Source of the DNA: Tsukamurella conjunctivitidis
GTDB lineage: Bacteria; Actinomycetota; Actinomycetes; Mycobacteriales; Mycobacteriaceae
Length of the DNA: 64,000 nucleotides
Direction of reading: 5' to 3'
Assembly: GCF_007858475.1 (NCBI RefSeq)
Contig: NZ_VIGX01000007.1
Coordinates: 124,001 to 188,000, forward strand
The position numbers and the translations under genes were made by a program. Shown here in pieces: positions 37,530-46,731 of the stretch (positions are counted from its first letter, which is position 1; each line of letters opens with the position of its first letter). Under the pieces are notes generated by a model. The model was not told where the DNA came from, made no database searches, and saw only the letters and a list, made by a program, of their open reading frames with translations.

Positions 37530-37925
37530 CTACATGCCGATGGCGAGGTTGCGCGCGTAGGTGACGCGGTTGAACGTGTCCTGCACGGCCGCGAAGGAGT
37601 ACACCGGCACGCTGGTGGTGAACGATCGCCCCTCGGGTCCGATGACCGTGACCTGCACGAAGCCCTGCGTCCGATCCTCTTTGACCAGGAGGAAGAACAG
37701 CGAGAACAGGCACACGACGAACGCGCCGACGATCGCCAGCACGATCGCCCACGTGGGGATCGCGCGCGTGGTGACGCTGTGGTCGGTGACCGTCCACTGG
37801 CTGCCCGCGATCGGGAAGGTACCCGCGGGGGTGATCACATCACTGCGCGTGCAATGGATGTCGCCGATGCTCACGAGCACCGGTTCGGGCATCCCGGGGC
37901 TGCCGGGCGGCGTGTACGGATCCAC
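37530..37925 (-). CDS. Hypothetical single-pass membrane protein (131 aa)
   Basis: 131 residues with one strong membrane helix near 57-80 (TWAIVLAIVGAFVVCLFSLF). The N-terminal part contains GDIHCTRSDVITPAGTFPIA and the C-terminal half is a beta-rich domain (FVQVTVIGPEGRSFTTSVPV). No family recognised with confidence. It lies antiparallel between the Ddn-like gene and pup, interrupting the pup-system transcript. Confidence 0.65.
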   Translation of the reverse strand: MDPYTPPGSPGMPEPVLVSIGDIHCTRSDVITPAGTFPIAGSQWTVTDHSVTTRAIPTWAIVLAIVGAFVVCLFSLFFLLVKEDRTQGFVQVTVIGPEGRSFTTSVPVYSFAAVQDTFNRVTYARNLAIGM

Positions 37926-37943
37926 GGGAGCAGTCTAGGCCGG

Positions 37944-37992
37944 TAGTGTTGATTCATCGGGTCGTGCGGCCCGGATTCGGTCGCTAAGGAGG
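37944..37992 (+). promoter_or_regulatory. Likely pup-prcBA promoter and ribosome site
   Basis: TAGTGT (37944-37949) is a good actinobacterial -10. A leader of about 45 nt follows, ending with TAAGGAGG (37985-37992), a near-perfect Shine-Dalgarno placed 7 nt before the pup ATG. Strong translation of pup is expected, in contrast to the leaderless genes nearby. Confidence 0.6.
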
Positions 37993-37999
37993 CAGCGAG

Positions 38000-38194
38000 A
38001 TGGCGCAGGAGCAGGTCAAGCGTGGCGGCGGCGGGGACGACGAGGATCCTGCGGGCGGCCCGTCGGGTGCCGGCCAGGAGCGCATCGAGAAGCTGACCGA
38101 CGAGACGGACGATCTGCTCGACGAGATCGACGACGTGCTCGAGGAGAACGCCGAGGACTTCGTGCGCGCGTACGTGCAGAAGGGCGGCCAGTGA
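38000..38194 (+). CDS. pup: Prokaryotic ubiquitin-like protein Pup
   Basis: 64-residue, mostly disordered protein attached to lysines of target proteins. The central acidic helical part ([20 protein letters not shown]) binds the Arc coiled coil, and the C-terminus is the signature Gly-Gly-Gln, which Dop must deamidate to Glu before PafA can use it. The Lys in YVQKGGQ is close to the end as usual. The stop overlaps the prcB GTG by 4 nt, so pup, prcB and prcA are translationally coupled. Confidence 0.98.
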   Translation: MAQEQVKRGGGGDDEDPAGGPSGAGQERIEKLTDETDDLLDEIDDVLEENAEDFVRAYVQKGGQ

Positions 38195-38967
38195 CGGCCC
38201 TGCACGGCGGATCGTCGTTCGTCGAGCACCTCGCCGCGGTGGCGCCGGAGGCGCTGCCCGGCCGGGGCGCCGGGTCCGACGGTGCGCCGGACGTCCCGCA
38301 CGGCACCACGATCGTGGCCGTCGCCTTCGACGGCGGCGTCCTGCTCGCGGGTGACCGCCGCGCCACGATGGGCAATCTCATCGCGCAGCGCGACATCGTC
38401 AAGACCTTCGTCACCGACGAGTTGACCGCCGTCGGCATCGCCGGCACCGCGGGGATCGCCAAGCAGATCGTCAAGCTGTTCACGGTGGAGCTGGAGCACT
38501 ACGAGAAGATCGAGGGCGTCCCGCTCACCTTCGAGGGCAAGGCGAACCGCCTGGCGGGCATGGTGCGCAGCAACTTCGGCGCCGCGCTGCAGGGGCTGGC
38601 CGCCGTCCCGCTGCTGGTCGGCTTCGACGAGGCCGAGACCCGCGGCCGGATCGTCTCCTACGACGTGACGGGCGACTGGCACGACGAGGTGGGCTACCAC
38701 TCCATCGGCTCCGGCTCGGCCTGGGCGAAGTCGTCGATCAAGAAGCGTTTCCGGCCCGGCCTCGACGCCGACGGTGCGCTCGACGTCGCTGCGGAGGCGC
38801 TCTTCGACGCCGCCGACGACGACACCGCCACCGGCGGCCCGGACGTGCTCCGCAAGCTGTACCCGACAGCGATCGTCATCACCGCCGACGGCGCCGTCGA
38901 GGTCGCGGAGCAGGACGTGGCCGCCGCCACGGACCGGGTGATCGCGGCGAGGGGAGGAGAGCAGTGA
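38191..38967 (+). CDS. prcB: 20S proteasome beta subunit
   Basis: 258-residue precursor of the catalytic beta subunit. A 38-residue propeptide ends in VPHG, and autocleavage exposes Thr39 ([20 protein letters not shown]) as nucleophile. The conserved Asp and Lys of the N-terminal nucleophile site lie in AGDRRATMG and the following IVKTF region. GTG start overlapping the pup stop (GTGA); its own stop overlaps the prcA GTG by 4 nt. Confidence 0.97.
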   Translation: MTALHGGSSFVEHLAAVAPEALPGRGAGSDGAPDVPHGTTIVAVAFDGGVLLAGDRRATMGNLIAQRDIVKTFVTDELTAVGIAGTAGIAKQIVKLFTVELEHYEKIEGVPLTFEGKANRLAGMVRSNFGAALQGLAAVPLLVGFDEAETRGRIVSYDVTGDWHDEVGYHSIGSGSAWAKSSIKKRFRPGLDADGALDVAAEALFDAADDDTATGGPDVLRKLYPTAIVITADGAVEVAEQDVAAATDRVIAARGGEQ

Positions 38968-39674
38968 CGTTCCCGTACTACGCCTCCGCCGAGCAGATCA
39001 TGCGCGATCGCTCGGAGCTGGCGCGCAAGGGCATCGCCCGCGGCCGCAGCGTCGTGGTGCTCAAGTACGCCGACGGGGTGGTCTTCGTCGCCGACAACCC
39101 CAGCTCGCTGTACAAGATCAGCGAGATCTACGACCGGATCGGCTTCGCCGCCGTCGGCAAGTACAACGAGTTCGAATCGCTGCGCCGTGCCGGCATCCAG
39201 TTCGCCGATACCCGCGGCTACCAGTACTCGCGGCGAGACGTGACCGGCTGGTCGCTGACCAACGCCTACGCCTCGACGCTGGGCACCGTGTTCACCGAGC
39301 AGGCCAAGCCCTACGAGGTCGAGCTGTGCGTGGCCGAGGTCGGTACACCCGACAACGCCGCCTCGCGGCTCTACCGCGTGGGCTACGACGGCTCCGTGGG
39401 CGACGAGCGGCAATTCGTGGTCATGGGCGGACAGACCGAGTCGATCACGCCCGTGCTCACCGAGGGCTACCGGGACGGGCTGGACCTGCCGGGCGCCGTG
39501 GCTCTTGCGGTGAAGGCCCTGGGCGCGCCGGCTCCGACGAACGGATCCGGTGCGACCGCCGAGTCCAAGACCTTCGGTCCGGGTGAGCTGGAGATCGCGA
39601 TCCTGGACCACACCCGGCCGCGCCGCGCCTTCAAGCGGCTCTCGGACGAGCGGGTCGCGCAGCTGCTGGGGTGA
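38964..39674 (+). CDS. prcA: 20S proteasome alpha subunit
   Basis: 236-residue alpha subunit forming the outer rings and gate of the core particle. The N-terminal helix ([20 protein letters not shown]) and absence of a propeptide or N-terminal Thr mark it as alpha. The pocket between alpha subunits receives the GQYL tail of Arc. Starts with GTG overlapping the prcB stop by 4 nt (GTGA). Last gene of the pup-prcB-prcA unit. Confidence 0.97.
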   Translation: MTFPYYASAEQIMRDRSELARKGIARGRSVVVLKYADGVVFVADNPSSLYKISEIYDRIGFAAVGKYNEFESLRRAGIQFADTRGYQYSRRDVTGWSLTNAYASTLGTVFTEQAKPYEVELCVAEVGTPDNAASRLYRVGYDGSVGDERQFVVMGGQTESITPVLTEGYRDGLDLPGAVALAVKALGAPAPTNGSGATAESKTFGPGELEIAILDHTRPRRAFKRLSDERVAQLLG

Positions 39675-39794
39675 GTGCCCCGACGCCCGGTCGAGCAGCG
39701 CCCCGCCGGTCCCGTCCGGGGTAGCGCTGGCACCACCCCGGAATCGGGCTCCCGCGCCCGTGACCGCGGACCGTCGATCCGGTGTGCTGGACGC

Positions 39795-40664
39795 ATGACG
39801 ACGACTGTGCACCGGCGCGGGATCGCCTGGTTCCTCGCGCTCACCTTCCTGCCGTCGTGGGGGCTGTGGATCCTCGCGTACGGCCTGGGGCATCCGCTCG
39901 ATGATCCGGGGATCCAGCTCCTCACCGCGGCGTTCCTCCCGGCGTTCGCCGCGTTCGTCGTGTGCATGTGGATCACGCGGCAGGGACTCGCGGGCGCGGG
40001 CCTGCGGCCGCAGCTCCGCGCGCAGTGGCGGTGGTACCTCGCCGCGCTGGCGATCCCGCCGGTCCTGCTGCTGATCGCGTTGCCGGTGGGTTTCGCGTCC
40101 GGCGTGATGACGATGCCGCCCGACGGGATCCCCGCGCACCTGCAGGCCGTGGCCTTCGGGCCGCTGATCATGGTGGTGCTCGCGCCGGTCTTCTTCGGCG
40201 AGGAGTTCGGCTGGACCGCCTACCTGCGCGGCGCGGTCACCGAACTGCCGGTGCTGCGCGGGCGGCCCACGGCGGCGTCGGCCGTGACGGGCGCGGTGTG
40301 GGGTGCGTGGCACTGGCCGCTGGCGTCCGTCGGATACTTCAGCTTCCAGCCGCCGCTGCACGACGTGCTGCTGCTCATCCCGTTGTGGATCGTGATGTCG
40401 ATGCTGCTCGAGATCGTGTGGAGCACGCTCTGGTACGGCTCGGGGAGCATCTGGCCGACGTCCATCGCGCACGCGGGGTTCAATCTGGTCTTCTCCATGA
40501 CGATGGGGGAGTTCCTGGCGCCCGAGGCCATCGTCGCCGCCTTCATCGTGCCCAGCGTCGCGCTGGTGCCGCTCGCTCTGGTGGCGTACCGCATCGATCA
40601 TCGGCGCCGCGCCCGCGTGCGGCCCGCCGGCGGCGCGCTGCCGAACGCCGTGCCGGTCAGCTGA
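39795..40664 (+). CDS. CPBP family intramembrane metalloprotease-like protein
   Basis: 289-residue membrane protein, about eight helices, of the CPBP/Abi (Rce1-like) family. The three motifs are present: EEFGWTAYLRG (Glu-Glu and Arg), GAWHWPL, and HAGFN with the second catalytic-site His. Such proteins act in peptide maturation, bacteriocin immunity or unknown roles. ATG 39795 is used since the region before it (39675-39794) is low quality as protein. It stands between prcA and pafA, outside the usual pupylation gene order, and converges with the SDR gene (8-nt overlap). Confidence 0.82.
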   Translation: MTTTVHRRGIAWFLALTFLPSWGLWILAYGLGHPLDDPGIQLLTAAFLPAFAAFVVCMWITRQGLAGAGLRPQLRAQWRWYLAALAIPPVLLLIALPVGFASGVMTMPPDGIPAHLQAVAFGPLIMVVLAPVFFGEEFGWTAYLRGAVTELPVLRGRPTAASAVTGAVWGAWHWPLASVGYFSFQPPLHDVLLLIPLWIVMSMLLEIVWSTLWYGSGSIWPTSIAHAGFNLVFSMTMGEFLAPEAIVAAFIVPSVALVPLALVAYRIDHRRRARVRPAGGALPNAVPVS

Positions 40665-41376
40665 TCACGTCGACGACGACCTCGCCGTCGGTGCGGTCGT
40701 CGGTCATCCGCCACACCCGCTCGGCCAGGTCGTCGGGTCGGAGGGTGATCGCCGTCAGGTCCTGCTCGGGTGCGTTCGCCCGCGTCGCGGCGGCGATGTC
40801 GCCGCCGTCGATCATCCCGCCGACGGTGAGCGTTCCCGCGTAGACGCCCTCCGGCCGCAGGGCCGCATGCAGATTGAGGGCGTAGGCGCGGTACGCCGCG
40901 GCCACGAGCGCGAGGGCACCGAGGTGGGGCATCGGCACCACGGCGCTGAGGCCGCCGACGAAGACGAGCGCGCCGGCCCGTGCGCGGAGTTCGGGCAGGA
41001 CCGCCTGTGCGAACTCGACCGCCGGCGCCACGGTCGCGAGCGCCTCGGTGGCACCGGTCGGGTCGAGATCGGTGATCGGCCCGGTGACGACGGGGGTCGC
41101 GGCGCCGAAATACGCCACATCGATCCGTCCGAAGTCCTCGCGGACGCGCTCCACGACGGCCGTGACGGCACCGGGCACGGTGACGTCGGCCTGGAAGGCC
41201 GCGGCCTCGATGCCGAGGCCCCGGAGCTCGTCGAGATACCCGGCATGACGGTCCGCGGACCGCGAGGCGAGCGCTACGCGGTAGCCGCGGCGGCCGAACG
41301 CGCGGGCGACCGACATGCCGAGTCCGGGGCCGGTGCCGAGGACGACGAGGACGGGGAGGGCATTACTTGAGGTCAT
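40657..41376 (-). CDS. SDR family oxidoreductase
   Basis: 239-residue short-chain dehydrogenase/reductase-like protein. The cofactor loop LVVLGTGPGLGMSVARAFGR replaces the usual TGxxxGxG, and VALASRSADR plus FQADVTVPG fit NADP binding. The catalytic Tyr-x-x-x-Lys is altered: the aligned stretch reads AYRAYALNLHAAL, without Lys four residues after a Tyr, so catalysis may differ. ATG 41376 is chosen because TATCAA (complement of 41384-41389) and TTGAGG (complement of 41407-41412, spacing 17) form a promoter ending 7 nt before it. Divergent from and probably repressed by the TetR protein. Confidence 0.8.
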   Translation of the reverse strand: MTSSNALPVLVVLGTGPGLGMSVARAFGRRGYRVALASRSADRHAGYLDELRGLGIEAAAFQADVTVPGAVTAVVERVREDFGRIDVAYFGAATPVVTGPITDLDPTGATEALATVAPAVEFAQAVLPELRARAGALVFVGGLSAVVPMPHLGALALVAAAYRAYALNLHAALRPEGVYAGTLTVGGMIDGGDIAAATRANAPEQDLTAITLRPDDLAERVWRMTDDRTDGEVVVDVIS

Positions 41377-41377
41377 A

Positions 41378-41424
41378 CTCAACTTGATACCAGAAGTTGA
41401 GGGTCTCCTCAATTTCGTTAGGAT
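41378..41424. promoter_or_regulatory. Overlapping divergent promoters with TetR-type operator
   Basis: A perfect inverted repeat CTCAACTT (41378-41385)/AAGTTGAG (41394-41401) with 8-nt spacing covers the -10 of the leftward SDR promoter and the -35 of the rightward tetR promoter (TTGAGG 41397-41402, 16 nt, TAGGAT 41419-41424). A further half-site, CTCAATTT, follows at 41409-41416. Both -10 elements end 6-7 nt before the start codons, so both mRNAs are probably leaderless and one bound TetR dimer would block both. Confidence 0.7.
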
Positions 41425-41430
41425 CGGAGC

Positions 41431-41997
41431 ATGTCACCCCGCGCGGACGCGGTCCGCAACCGGCAGAAGCTCCTCGACGCCGCGCTGCGCCTGTTCGCGG
41501 AACAGGGGATCGACGTGCCGTTGGACCGGATCGCGAGGGCGGCGGGCGTCAGCATCGGCACGCTCTACAACAACTTCGCCGACCGCGGAGCACTGCTCGA
41601 CGCCGTTCTCCCGGAACGTCTGGCGGAACTGGAGCGCCTCGCGGAGGAGAGCGCGCGTGCGACCGACCCGTGGGCGGGCTTCACCGGCTTCCTGGAGGCG
41701 ATGTTCGCCGGCCAGGCCCGCAACCGCGCCGTGAACGAGGCGATGTCGCGCGGCCCGCTCGGCGACGTCGACCTGATGGCCGAATGCGGGCGGTCGGGGA
41801 GCGCGGTCCGGTCCGTCCTCGATCGCGCGCACGAGACCGGTGTGGTGCGCGACGACTTCGCCTACGACGACCTCGCAGCCCTCATGGTGGCCGTCGCCGC
41901 GGTGATCCACGCGACCCCGGACGACGACCGGCGCTGGCGCCGGCACCTCCGATTCCAGCTCGACGGCCTGCGGGCGCGACGGGGCTCCGACGCCTGA
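41431..41997 (+). CDS. TetR/AcrR family repressor
   Basis: 188-residue regulator. The N-terminal HTH is clear ([20 protein letters not shown], then [20 protein letters not shown]); the remainder is a helical ligand-binding domain ([20 protein letters not shown]). TAGGAT at 41419-41424 lies 6 nt before the ATG, predicting a leaderless mRNA. The inverted repeat in the shared promoter is its probable operator. The ligand is unknown; the adjacent SDR suggests a small carbonyl compound or alcohol. Confidence 0.92.
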   Translation: MSPRADAVRNRQKLLDAALRLFAEQGIDVPLDRIARAAGVSIGTLYNNFADRGALLDAVLPERLAELERLAEESARATDPWAGFTGFLEAMFAGQARNRAVNEAMSRGPLGDVDLMAECGRSGSAVRSVLDRAHETGVVRDDFAYDDLAALMVAVAAVIHATPDDDRRWRRHLRFQLDGLRARRGSDA

Positions 41998-42023
41998 CCC
42001 CGGCCGCGGGGTATGTTCGTGAA

Positions 42024-43382
42024 GTGCAGCGCCGAATCATGGGAATCGAGACCGAGTTCGGTGTCACGTGTACTTTTCACGGGCACCGTCGACTGAGCCC
42101 CGACGAGATCGCCCGATACCTGTTCCGGCGCGTGGTCTCCTGGGGCCGCAGCTCGAACGTCTTCCTGCAGAACGGCTCGCGCCTGTACCTGGACGTGGGC
42201 AGCCACCCGGAGTACGCCACGGCCGAGTGCGACTCGGTGCTCCAGCTCGTCACGCACGACAAGGCGGGGGAGCGGGTCCTCGAGGACCTGCTCCTCGACG
42301 CCGAACAGCGGCTGCAGGACGAGGGCATCGGCGGCGACATCTACCTGTTCAAGAACAACACCGACTCGGCGGGTAACTCCTACGGCTGCCACGAGAACTA
42401 CCTCGTGGGCCGCGTCGGGGAGTTCTCGCGCATCGCCGACGTGCTGCTGCCCTTCCTGGTGACCCGACAGCTGATCTGCGGCGCGGGCAAGGTTCTGCTG
42501 ACGCCCAAGAACGCGACCTACTGCCTGAGCCAGCGCGCCGAGCACATCTGGGAGGGCGTCTCCAGCGCCACCACCCGCAGCCGGCCCATCATCAACACCC
42601 GCGACGAGCCGCATGCCGACGCCGAGAAGTACCGCCGCCTGCACGTGATCGTCGGCGACTCGAACATGTCCGAGACCACCACGATGCTCAAGGTCGGTAC
42701 GGCGCACCTGGTCCTCGAGATGATCGAGGCGGGCGTCCAGTTCCGCGACTTCTCGCTCGACAACCCGATCCGCGCGATCCGCGAGGTCAGCCACGACCCG
42801 ACGGGGCGCCACGAGGTGCGGCTCGCGGGCGGCCGCCAGGCCGGCGCCCTCGACATCCAGCGGGAGTACTACGCCAAGGCCGTCGACTACCTCACGACCC
42901 GCGAGCCCGACGAGCAGTTGAGCCGGGTCGTCGACCTGTGGGGTCGCACCCTGGACGCGGTCGAATCGCAGGACTTCTCCGGCATCGACACGGAGATCGA
43001 CTGGGTGATCAAGCGCAAGCTCTTCCAGCGCTACCTGGACAAGTACTCGATGGACCTCTCGGACCCCAAGATCGCGCAGCTCGACCTCGCGTACCACGAC
43101 ATCAAGCGCGGTCGCGGCGTCTTCGACCTGCTGCAGCGCCGCGGGCTGGCCGCGCGGGTCACGACCGACGAGGCCGTCGACGCCGCGGTGAAGAACCCGC
43201 CGGAGACCACGCGAGCGAAGCTCCGCGGCGACTTCATCACGGCGGCGCAGGCCGCCGGCCGCGACTTCACCGTCGACTGGGTGCATCTCAAGCTCAACGA
43301 CCAGGCGCAGCGCACCGTGCTGTGCAAGGACCCGTTCCGCAACGTCGACGAACGGGTCGAGCGACTGATCGCGTCGATGTGA
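42024..43382 (+). CDS. pafA: Pup--protein ligase
   Basis: 452-residue glutamine-synthetase-fold ligase that activates the C-terminal Glu of Pup with ATP and joins it to substrate lysines. Near-identical blocks to the M. tuberculosis enzyme: [39 protein letters not shown] (catalytic Asp), [20 protein letters not shown] and [23 protein letters not shown] 42024 is chosen from homology (VQRRIMGIE) and from TATGTT at 42012-42017, 6 nt upstream; ATG 42039 is the alternative. It lies after the tetR gene and before pafB-pafC. Confidence 0.97.
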   Translation: MQRRIMGIETEFGVTCTFHGHRRLSPDEIARYLFRRVVSWGRSSNVFLQNGSRLYLDVGSHPEYATAECDSVLQLVTHDKAGERVLEDLLLDAEQRLQDEGIGGDIYLFKNNTDSAGNSYGCHENYLVGRVGEFSRIADVLLPFLVTRQLICGAGKVLLTPKNATYCLSQRAEHIWEGVSSATTRSRPIINTRDEPHADAEKYRRLHVIVGDSNMSETTTMLKVGTAHLVLEMIEAGVQFRDFSLDNPIRAIREVSHDPTGRHEVRLAGGRQAGALDIQREYYAKAVDYLTTREPDEQLSRVVDLWGRTLDAVESQDFSGIDTEIDWVIKRKLFQRYLDKYSMDLSDPKIAQLDLAYHDIKRGRGVFDLLQRRGLAARVTTDEAVDAAVKNPPETTRAKLRGDFITAAQAAGRDFTVDWVHLKLNDQAQRTVLCKDPFRNVDERVERLIASM

Positions 43383-43415
43383 GACGAGCGCACGCATAGA
43401 ACGTAAGATCGACAC

Positions 43416-44390
43416 GTGGCAACTTCGCGGATCGAGCGTCTCACCAACCTGGTGATATGCCTTCTGTACACGCAACGTCCGCTGGACCGGGACTACATCC
43501 GGGCGAACGTCTTCGGGTACGACCCGGACTCGGACGACGAGGCCTTCGAGCGCATGTTCGAGCGCGACAAGGCGGACCTGCGTGAGCTCGGCGTGCCGAT
43601 CGAGGTCGCCCCGGTCTCCCGGATCAACTCGGCCGTCGGCTACCGCATCGCGATGGACGAGTACGCCCTCGGCGACATCGACCTCGACCCCGACGAGGCC
43701 ACCGCGGTGGCCGTCGCCTCGGCGCTGTGGCAGTCGCCGGAGCTCTCCGCTGCGGCCCAGTCCGCGGTGCAGAAACTGCGCGCCGGCGGCATGGACGTCG
43801 ACGGCCCCGGCGCGGGTGTCAGCCCCGGCATCGCGCCCGATCGCGGGGCCGAGGGCGCGCTGCTCGCGATGCTCGAGGGCGTGGACCGGCGCCGCCAGGT
43901 CACCTTCGAGCACCGCGCGAACCCGGCGCAGCCCTACGTGGACCGCACGCTGCATCCGTGGGGCGTCGTCACCTTCCGCGGCAGCGCCTACGCCGTCGGG
44001 CACGACGTGGCCCGCGACGCGGTGCGCACCTTCAAGCTCAGCCGCGTCCGCGGTGGCGCCGTGACCAGCAGTCCGGCCACCGTCCGGCCTCCGGAGGGCT
44101 TCGACCTGCACGCGCACGTCGTCGCCACGGTCGCCGAACGCGATCCCGTCGGTACCGCTCGGCTGTGGGTCGCGCAAGGCAGGGGCGACGGGCTGCGGCG
44201 GCTCGCCTCGGCGCAGGCCGACGGCGACTTCCGGGGACGCCCCGGCACGGAATTGACGGTCGAGATGCGGTCCGTCGACGCCGTCGCCCGCGAGGTCAGC
44301 GGCCTCGGGCCCGACGCGGTGGTCTTCGAGCCGCAGCAGCTGCGCGACGCCGTCGTCGACCGACTCAGGGCATTGGCGGGGGAGCGATGA
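43416..44390 (+). CDS. pafB: WYL-domain transcription factor PafB
   Basis: 324-residue half of the PafBC activator, which turns on most of the LexA-independent DNA-damage response in mycobacteria. An N-terminal winged HTH (SRIERLTNLVICLLYTQRPL, FERMFERDKADLRELGVPIE) is followed by a WYL domain (YVDRTLHPWGVVTFRGSAYA) and a WCX domain. GTG start; TAAGAT at 43404-43409 is 6 nt upstream, giving an own, leaderless start apart from pafA. The stop overlaps pafC by 4 nt (ATGA). Confidence 0.93.
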   Translation: MATSRIERLTNLVICLLYTQRPLDRDYIRANVFGYDPDSDDEAFERMFERDKADLRELGVPIEVAPVSRINSAVGYRIAMDEYALGDIDLDPDEATAVAVASALWQSPELSAAAQSAVQKLRAGGMDVDGPGAGVSPGIAPDRGAEGALLAMLEGVDRRRQVTFEHRANPAQPYVDRTLHPWGVVTFRGSAYAVGHDVARDAVRTFKLSRVRGGAVTSSPATVRPPEGFDLHAHVVATVAERDPVGTARLWVAQGRGDGLRRLASAQADGDFRGRPGTELTVEMRSVDAVAREVSGLGPDAVVFEPQQLRDAVVDRLRALAGER

Positions 44391-45361
44391 GCACGCAGTC
44401 GAAGCAGCCGAGCCGCCAGATGCAGCGCCTGGCCCGCTGGCTCAACGTGATCCCCTACTTCAAGACCCATCCCGATGCGGACCTCGAGCATGCGGCCGCC
44501 GACCTCGGCGTCACCGTCGCGCAGCTGCGCAAGGACATCACGGGCCTCACGATGTGCGGGCTCCCCGGCATGTTCCCGGGCGACCTCATCGAGATCGACT
44601 ACGACGAGGCCGGCGTCGACATCGAGTTCAGCGCCAACCTCGACCGTCCGCTCAAGCTGACCGGTCCCGAAGCGGCGTCACTGCTCCTCGCCCTGCGGGC
44701 CCTGGCGGATTCGCCGGGCGTGGCGGACCCGGCGGCGGTCCTGCGGGCCATCGCCAAGCTGGAGGCCGCGGTCGCGGGGGCCGGGCGCGACACGGTCGCC
44801 TCGATCGACGGCGCGCAGGACACCGGCCCCGTCGCCGCGATCGCGAGCACCGTCCGCGGCGCGCTGCGCGACGGCCGCGCGCTGCACCTGCGGTACTACT
44901 CCGCCACCCGGGACGCAGCCACCGAGCGCGACGTCGACCCCATCGCACTCGACACCTTCGCCGGCCACAGCTACCTGCAGGCCTGGTGCCGCAGCAGCGA
45001 GGGACTGCGGATGTTCCGGCTCGATCGCATCGACGAGGCCGTCGTCCTCGACGAGGCCGCCTCGGTCCCGCAGCACGTCGAACCCGCCGCGGGCCTGTTC
45101 GACGGTGCCGCGGCCGACGAACTGACCACCGCCACGCTCGAGGTGGGGCCGGGGGCCGCGTGGGCACTCGAATACCACCCGTTCACCGTGCTGTCCGACG
45201 AGCCCGGCGGACCGGTCACCGCGACGATGCAGTACGCGACCGAGGCGTGGATGGTGCGCTTCGTGCTCAGTTTCGGCGGGGAGCTCACCGTGCGCGCACC
45301 GCAGTCGCTCGCGGACGCCGTCGCCGAACGCGCCGCGGCCGGGCTCGCCAACTATTCATGA
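44387..45361 (+). CDS. pafC: WYL-domain transcription factor PafC
   Basis: 324-residue partner of PafB. HTH region: MQRLARWLNVIPYFKTHPDA then AAADLGVTVAQLRKDITGLT; the WYL domain includes ALHLRYYSATRDAATERDVD and LDTFAGHSYLQAWCRSSEGL. The WYL fold is thought to sense single-stranded DNA. It overlaps pafB by 4 nt, so the two subunits are made in step. The frame is open upstream inside pafB but that is not coding. tatA follows after 95 nt with its own -10. Confidence 0.93.
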   Translation: MSTQSKQPSRQMQRLARWLNVIPYFKTHPDADLEHAAADLGVTVAQLRKDITGLTMCGLPGMFPGDLIEIDYDEAGVDIEFSANLDRPLKLTGPEAASLLLALRALADSPGVADPAAVLRAIAKLEAAVAGAGRDTVASIDGAQDTGPVAAIASTVRGALRDGRALHLRYYSATRDAATERDVDPIALDTFAGHSYLQAWCRSSEGLRMFRLDRIDEAVVLDEAASVPQHVEPAAGLFDGAAADELTTATLEVGPGAAWALEYHPFTVLSDEPGGPVTATMQYATEAWMVRFVLSFGGELTVRAPQSLADAVAERAAAGLANYS

Positions 45362-45456
45362 GGTGGTCATTTCCGACGCCCCGCTCAAGGCGGTCGGTGC
45401 GCCCGGAGTCCGGTAGTCTCGACAAGAGATATTCGCGAAGTTAGTGAGGCAGCATC

Positions 45457-45711
45457 ATGGGGCTCACCCATTCTCCCTGGGCATGGATCGTCATCGCCGT
45501 CGTCCTCCTGATCCTGTTCGGCGGCAAGAAGCTGCCGGACGCGGCACGCGGGCTCGGCCGCTCGATGCGCATCTTCAAGAGCGAGATGGACGAGATGAAG
45601 ACCGAGGGCGACAAGGGCACCGCCGCTGAGCAGCCGCAGGCCCAGGTCACCGACAAGCCGCTCGACGTCCAGACGGTGCAGCCGTCCGAGGCCGATCGCA
45701 AGTCGGCGTAG
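45457..45711 (+). CDS. tatA: Sec-independent translocase subunit TatA
   Basis: 84 residues: one N-terminal membrane helix ([20 protein letters not shown]), the hinge FGGKKLP, an amphipathic helix ([20 protein letters not shown]) and an acidic, flexible tail. It forms the pore for folded proteins with twin-Arg signals. TAGTCT at 45414-45419 is a likely -10, leaving a leader of about 30 nt. tatC starts 15 nt after the stop; tatB is not nearby, as usual in actinobacteria. Confidence 0.95.
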   Translation: MGLTHSPWAWIVIAVVLLILFGGKKLPDAARGLGRSMRIFKSEMDEMKTEGDKGTAAEQPQAQVTDKPLDVQTVQPSEADRKSA

Positions 45712-45726
45712 CCGCCGCCTGCCCCT

Positions 45727-46731
45727 TTGAAGATCCCGTTCGATCCGCGTCGTCGTCGTGCCGTCGTCAATCCCGACGGCACGATGTCGATCGTGGAGCA
45801 CCTCTACGAGCTCCGGGCCCGCCTGTTGTGGTCGCTCGCGGCGATCGCTGTCACGTCGATCATCGGCTTCTGGTGGTACAGCCACGGGCCCTTCGGCCTG
45901 CCGTCGACCGGCCACCTGCTCGTCGGCCCGTACTGCGACCTCCCCGACACCTCGCGCGCGGAGATCACGCGCAACGGCGAGTGCCGACTCCTCGCCACCG
46001 GCGTCTTCGACCAGTTCAACCTGCGATTGAAGGTCGCGGTCGCCACGGGCGTGCTGCTCGCCTGCCCTGTGTGGCTGTACCAGATCTGGGCGTTCATCGT
46101 GCCCGCGCTGCACCGCAATGAGAAGCGGTACACGGCCACCTTCGTCAGCCTGGCGGGTGCACTGTTCGTCGGCGGCGCGGTGCTGGGCTACTTCATGATC
46201 ACCAGCGCCTTCCGGTTCTTCCTCACCGTCGGGAATGAGACTCAGGTGACCGCCCTGCAGGGCCCCGAGTACTTCAGCTTCGTGCTCACTGTCATGGCGA
46301 TCTTCGGCGTGAGTTTCGAGCTCCCGCTGTTCATCGTCGCGCTGAACCTCGTCGGTGTGCTGCCCTACACGAAACTGGTCAAGTGGCGACGCGGACTGCT
46401 GTTGTCGATGTTCATCTTCTCCGCCGTGATCACTCCGTCCGGGGACCCGTTCACGATGCTCGCACTGGGGGCGGCGCTGGCGGTGCTCCTCGAACTCTCG
46501 ATCCAATTCGCGCGTTTCCACGATCGCGCCAAGCGCAGGCGGAGCGGCGACGACGCGTGGGACGACGATCTCGACGACGAACAGGCGTCGCCGGCACCGT
46601 CGGCCCCGCAACCGATCGGGGCGTCCGCGGGCCCGTCGAGCAGCGCCCTCGCCGCACCCGAGCCCGTCGGGCAGGCGGACAGGGTCACCCGCGCGTCGAT
46701 CCCGCGTTCGGGGTTCGATGACGTCCTCTGA
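45727..46731 (+). CDS. tatC: Sec-independent translocase subunit TatC
   Basis: 334-residue receptor for twin-Arg signal peptides with six membrane helices. [19 protein letters not shown]-type N-terminus (here [20 protein letters not shown]), then [20 protein letters not shown] and [20 protein letters not shown], and [20 protein letters not shown]. The C-terminal tail (about 270-334) is long, acidic and Pro/Ala-rich, longer than in M. tuberculosis as I recall. The start is TTG 45727, chosen because the basic [16 protein letters not shown] segment matches the mycobacterial N-terminus. It overlaps helY by 14 nt. Confidence 0.94.
   Translation: MKIPFDPRRRRAVVNPDGTMSIVEHLYELRARLLWSLAAIAVTSIIGFWWYSHGPFGLPSTGHLLVGPYCDLPDTSRAEITRNGECRLLATGVFDQFNLRLKVAVATGVLLACPVWLYQIWAFIVPALHRNEKRYTATFVSLAGALFVGGAVLGYFMITSAFRFFLTVGNETQVTALQGPEYFSFVLTVMAIFGVSFELPLFIVALNLVGVLPYTKLVKWRRGLLLSMFIFSAVITPSGDPFTMLALGAALAVLLELSIQFARFHDRAKRRRSGDDAWDDDLDDEQASPAPSAPQPIGASAGPSSSALAAPEPVGQADRVTRASIPRSGFDDVL

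Noticed and set aside
41862-44177. Long antisense open frame over tetR, pafA and pafB
   Set aside because: Codon-position shadow; the plus strand carries three well-supported genes through the same interval.
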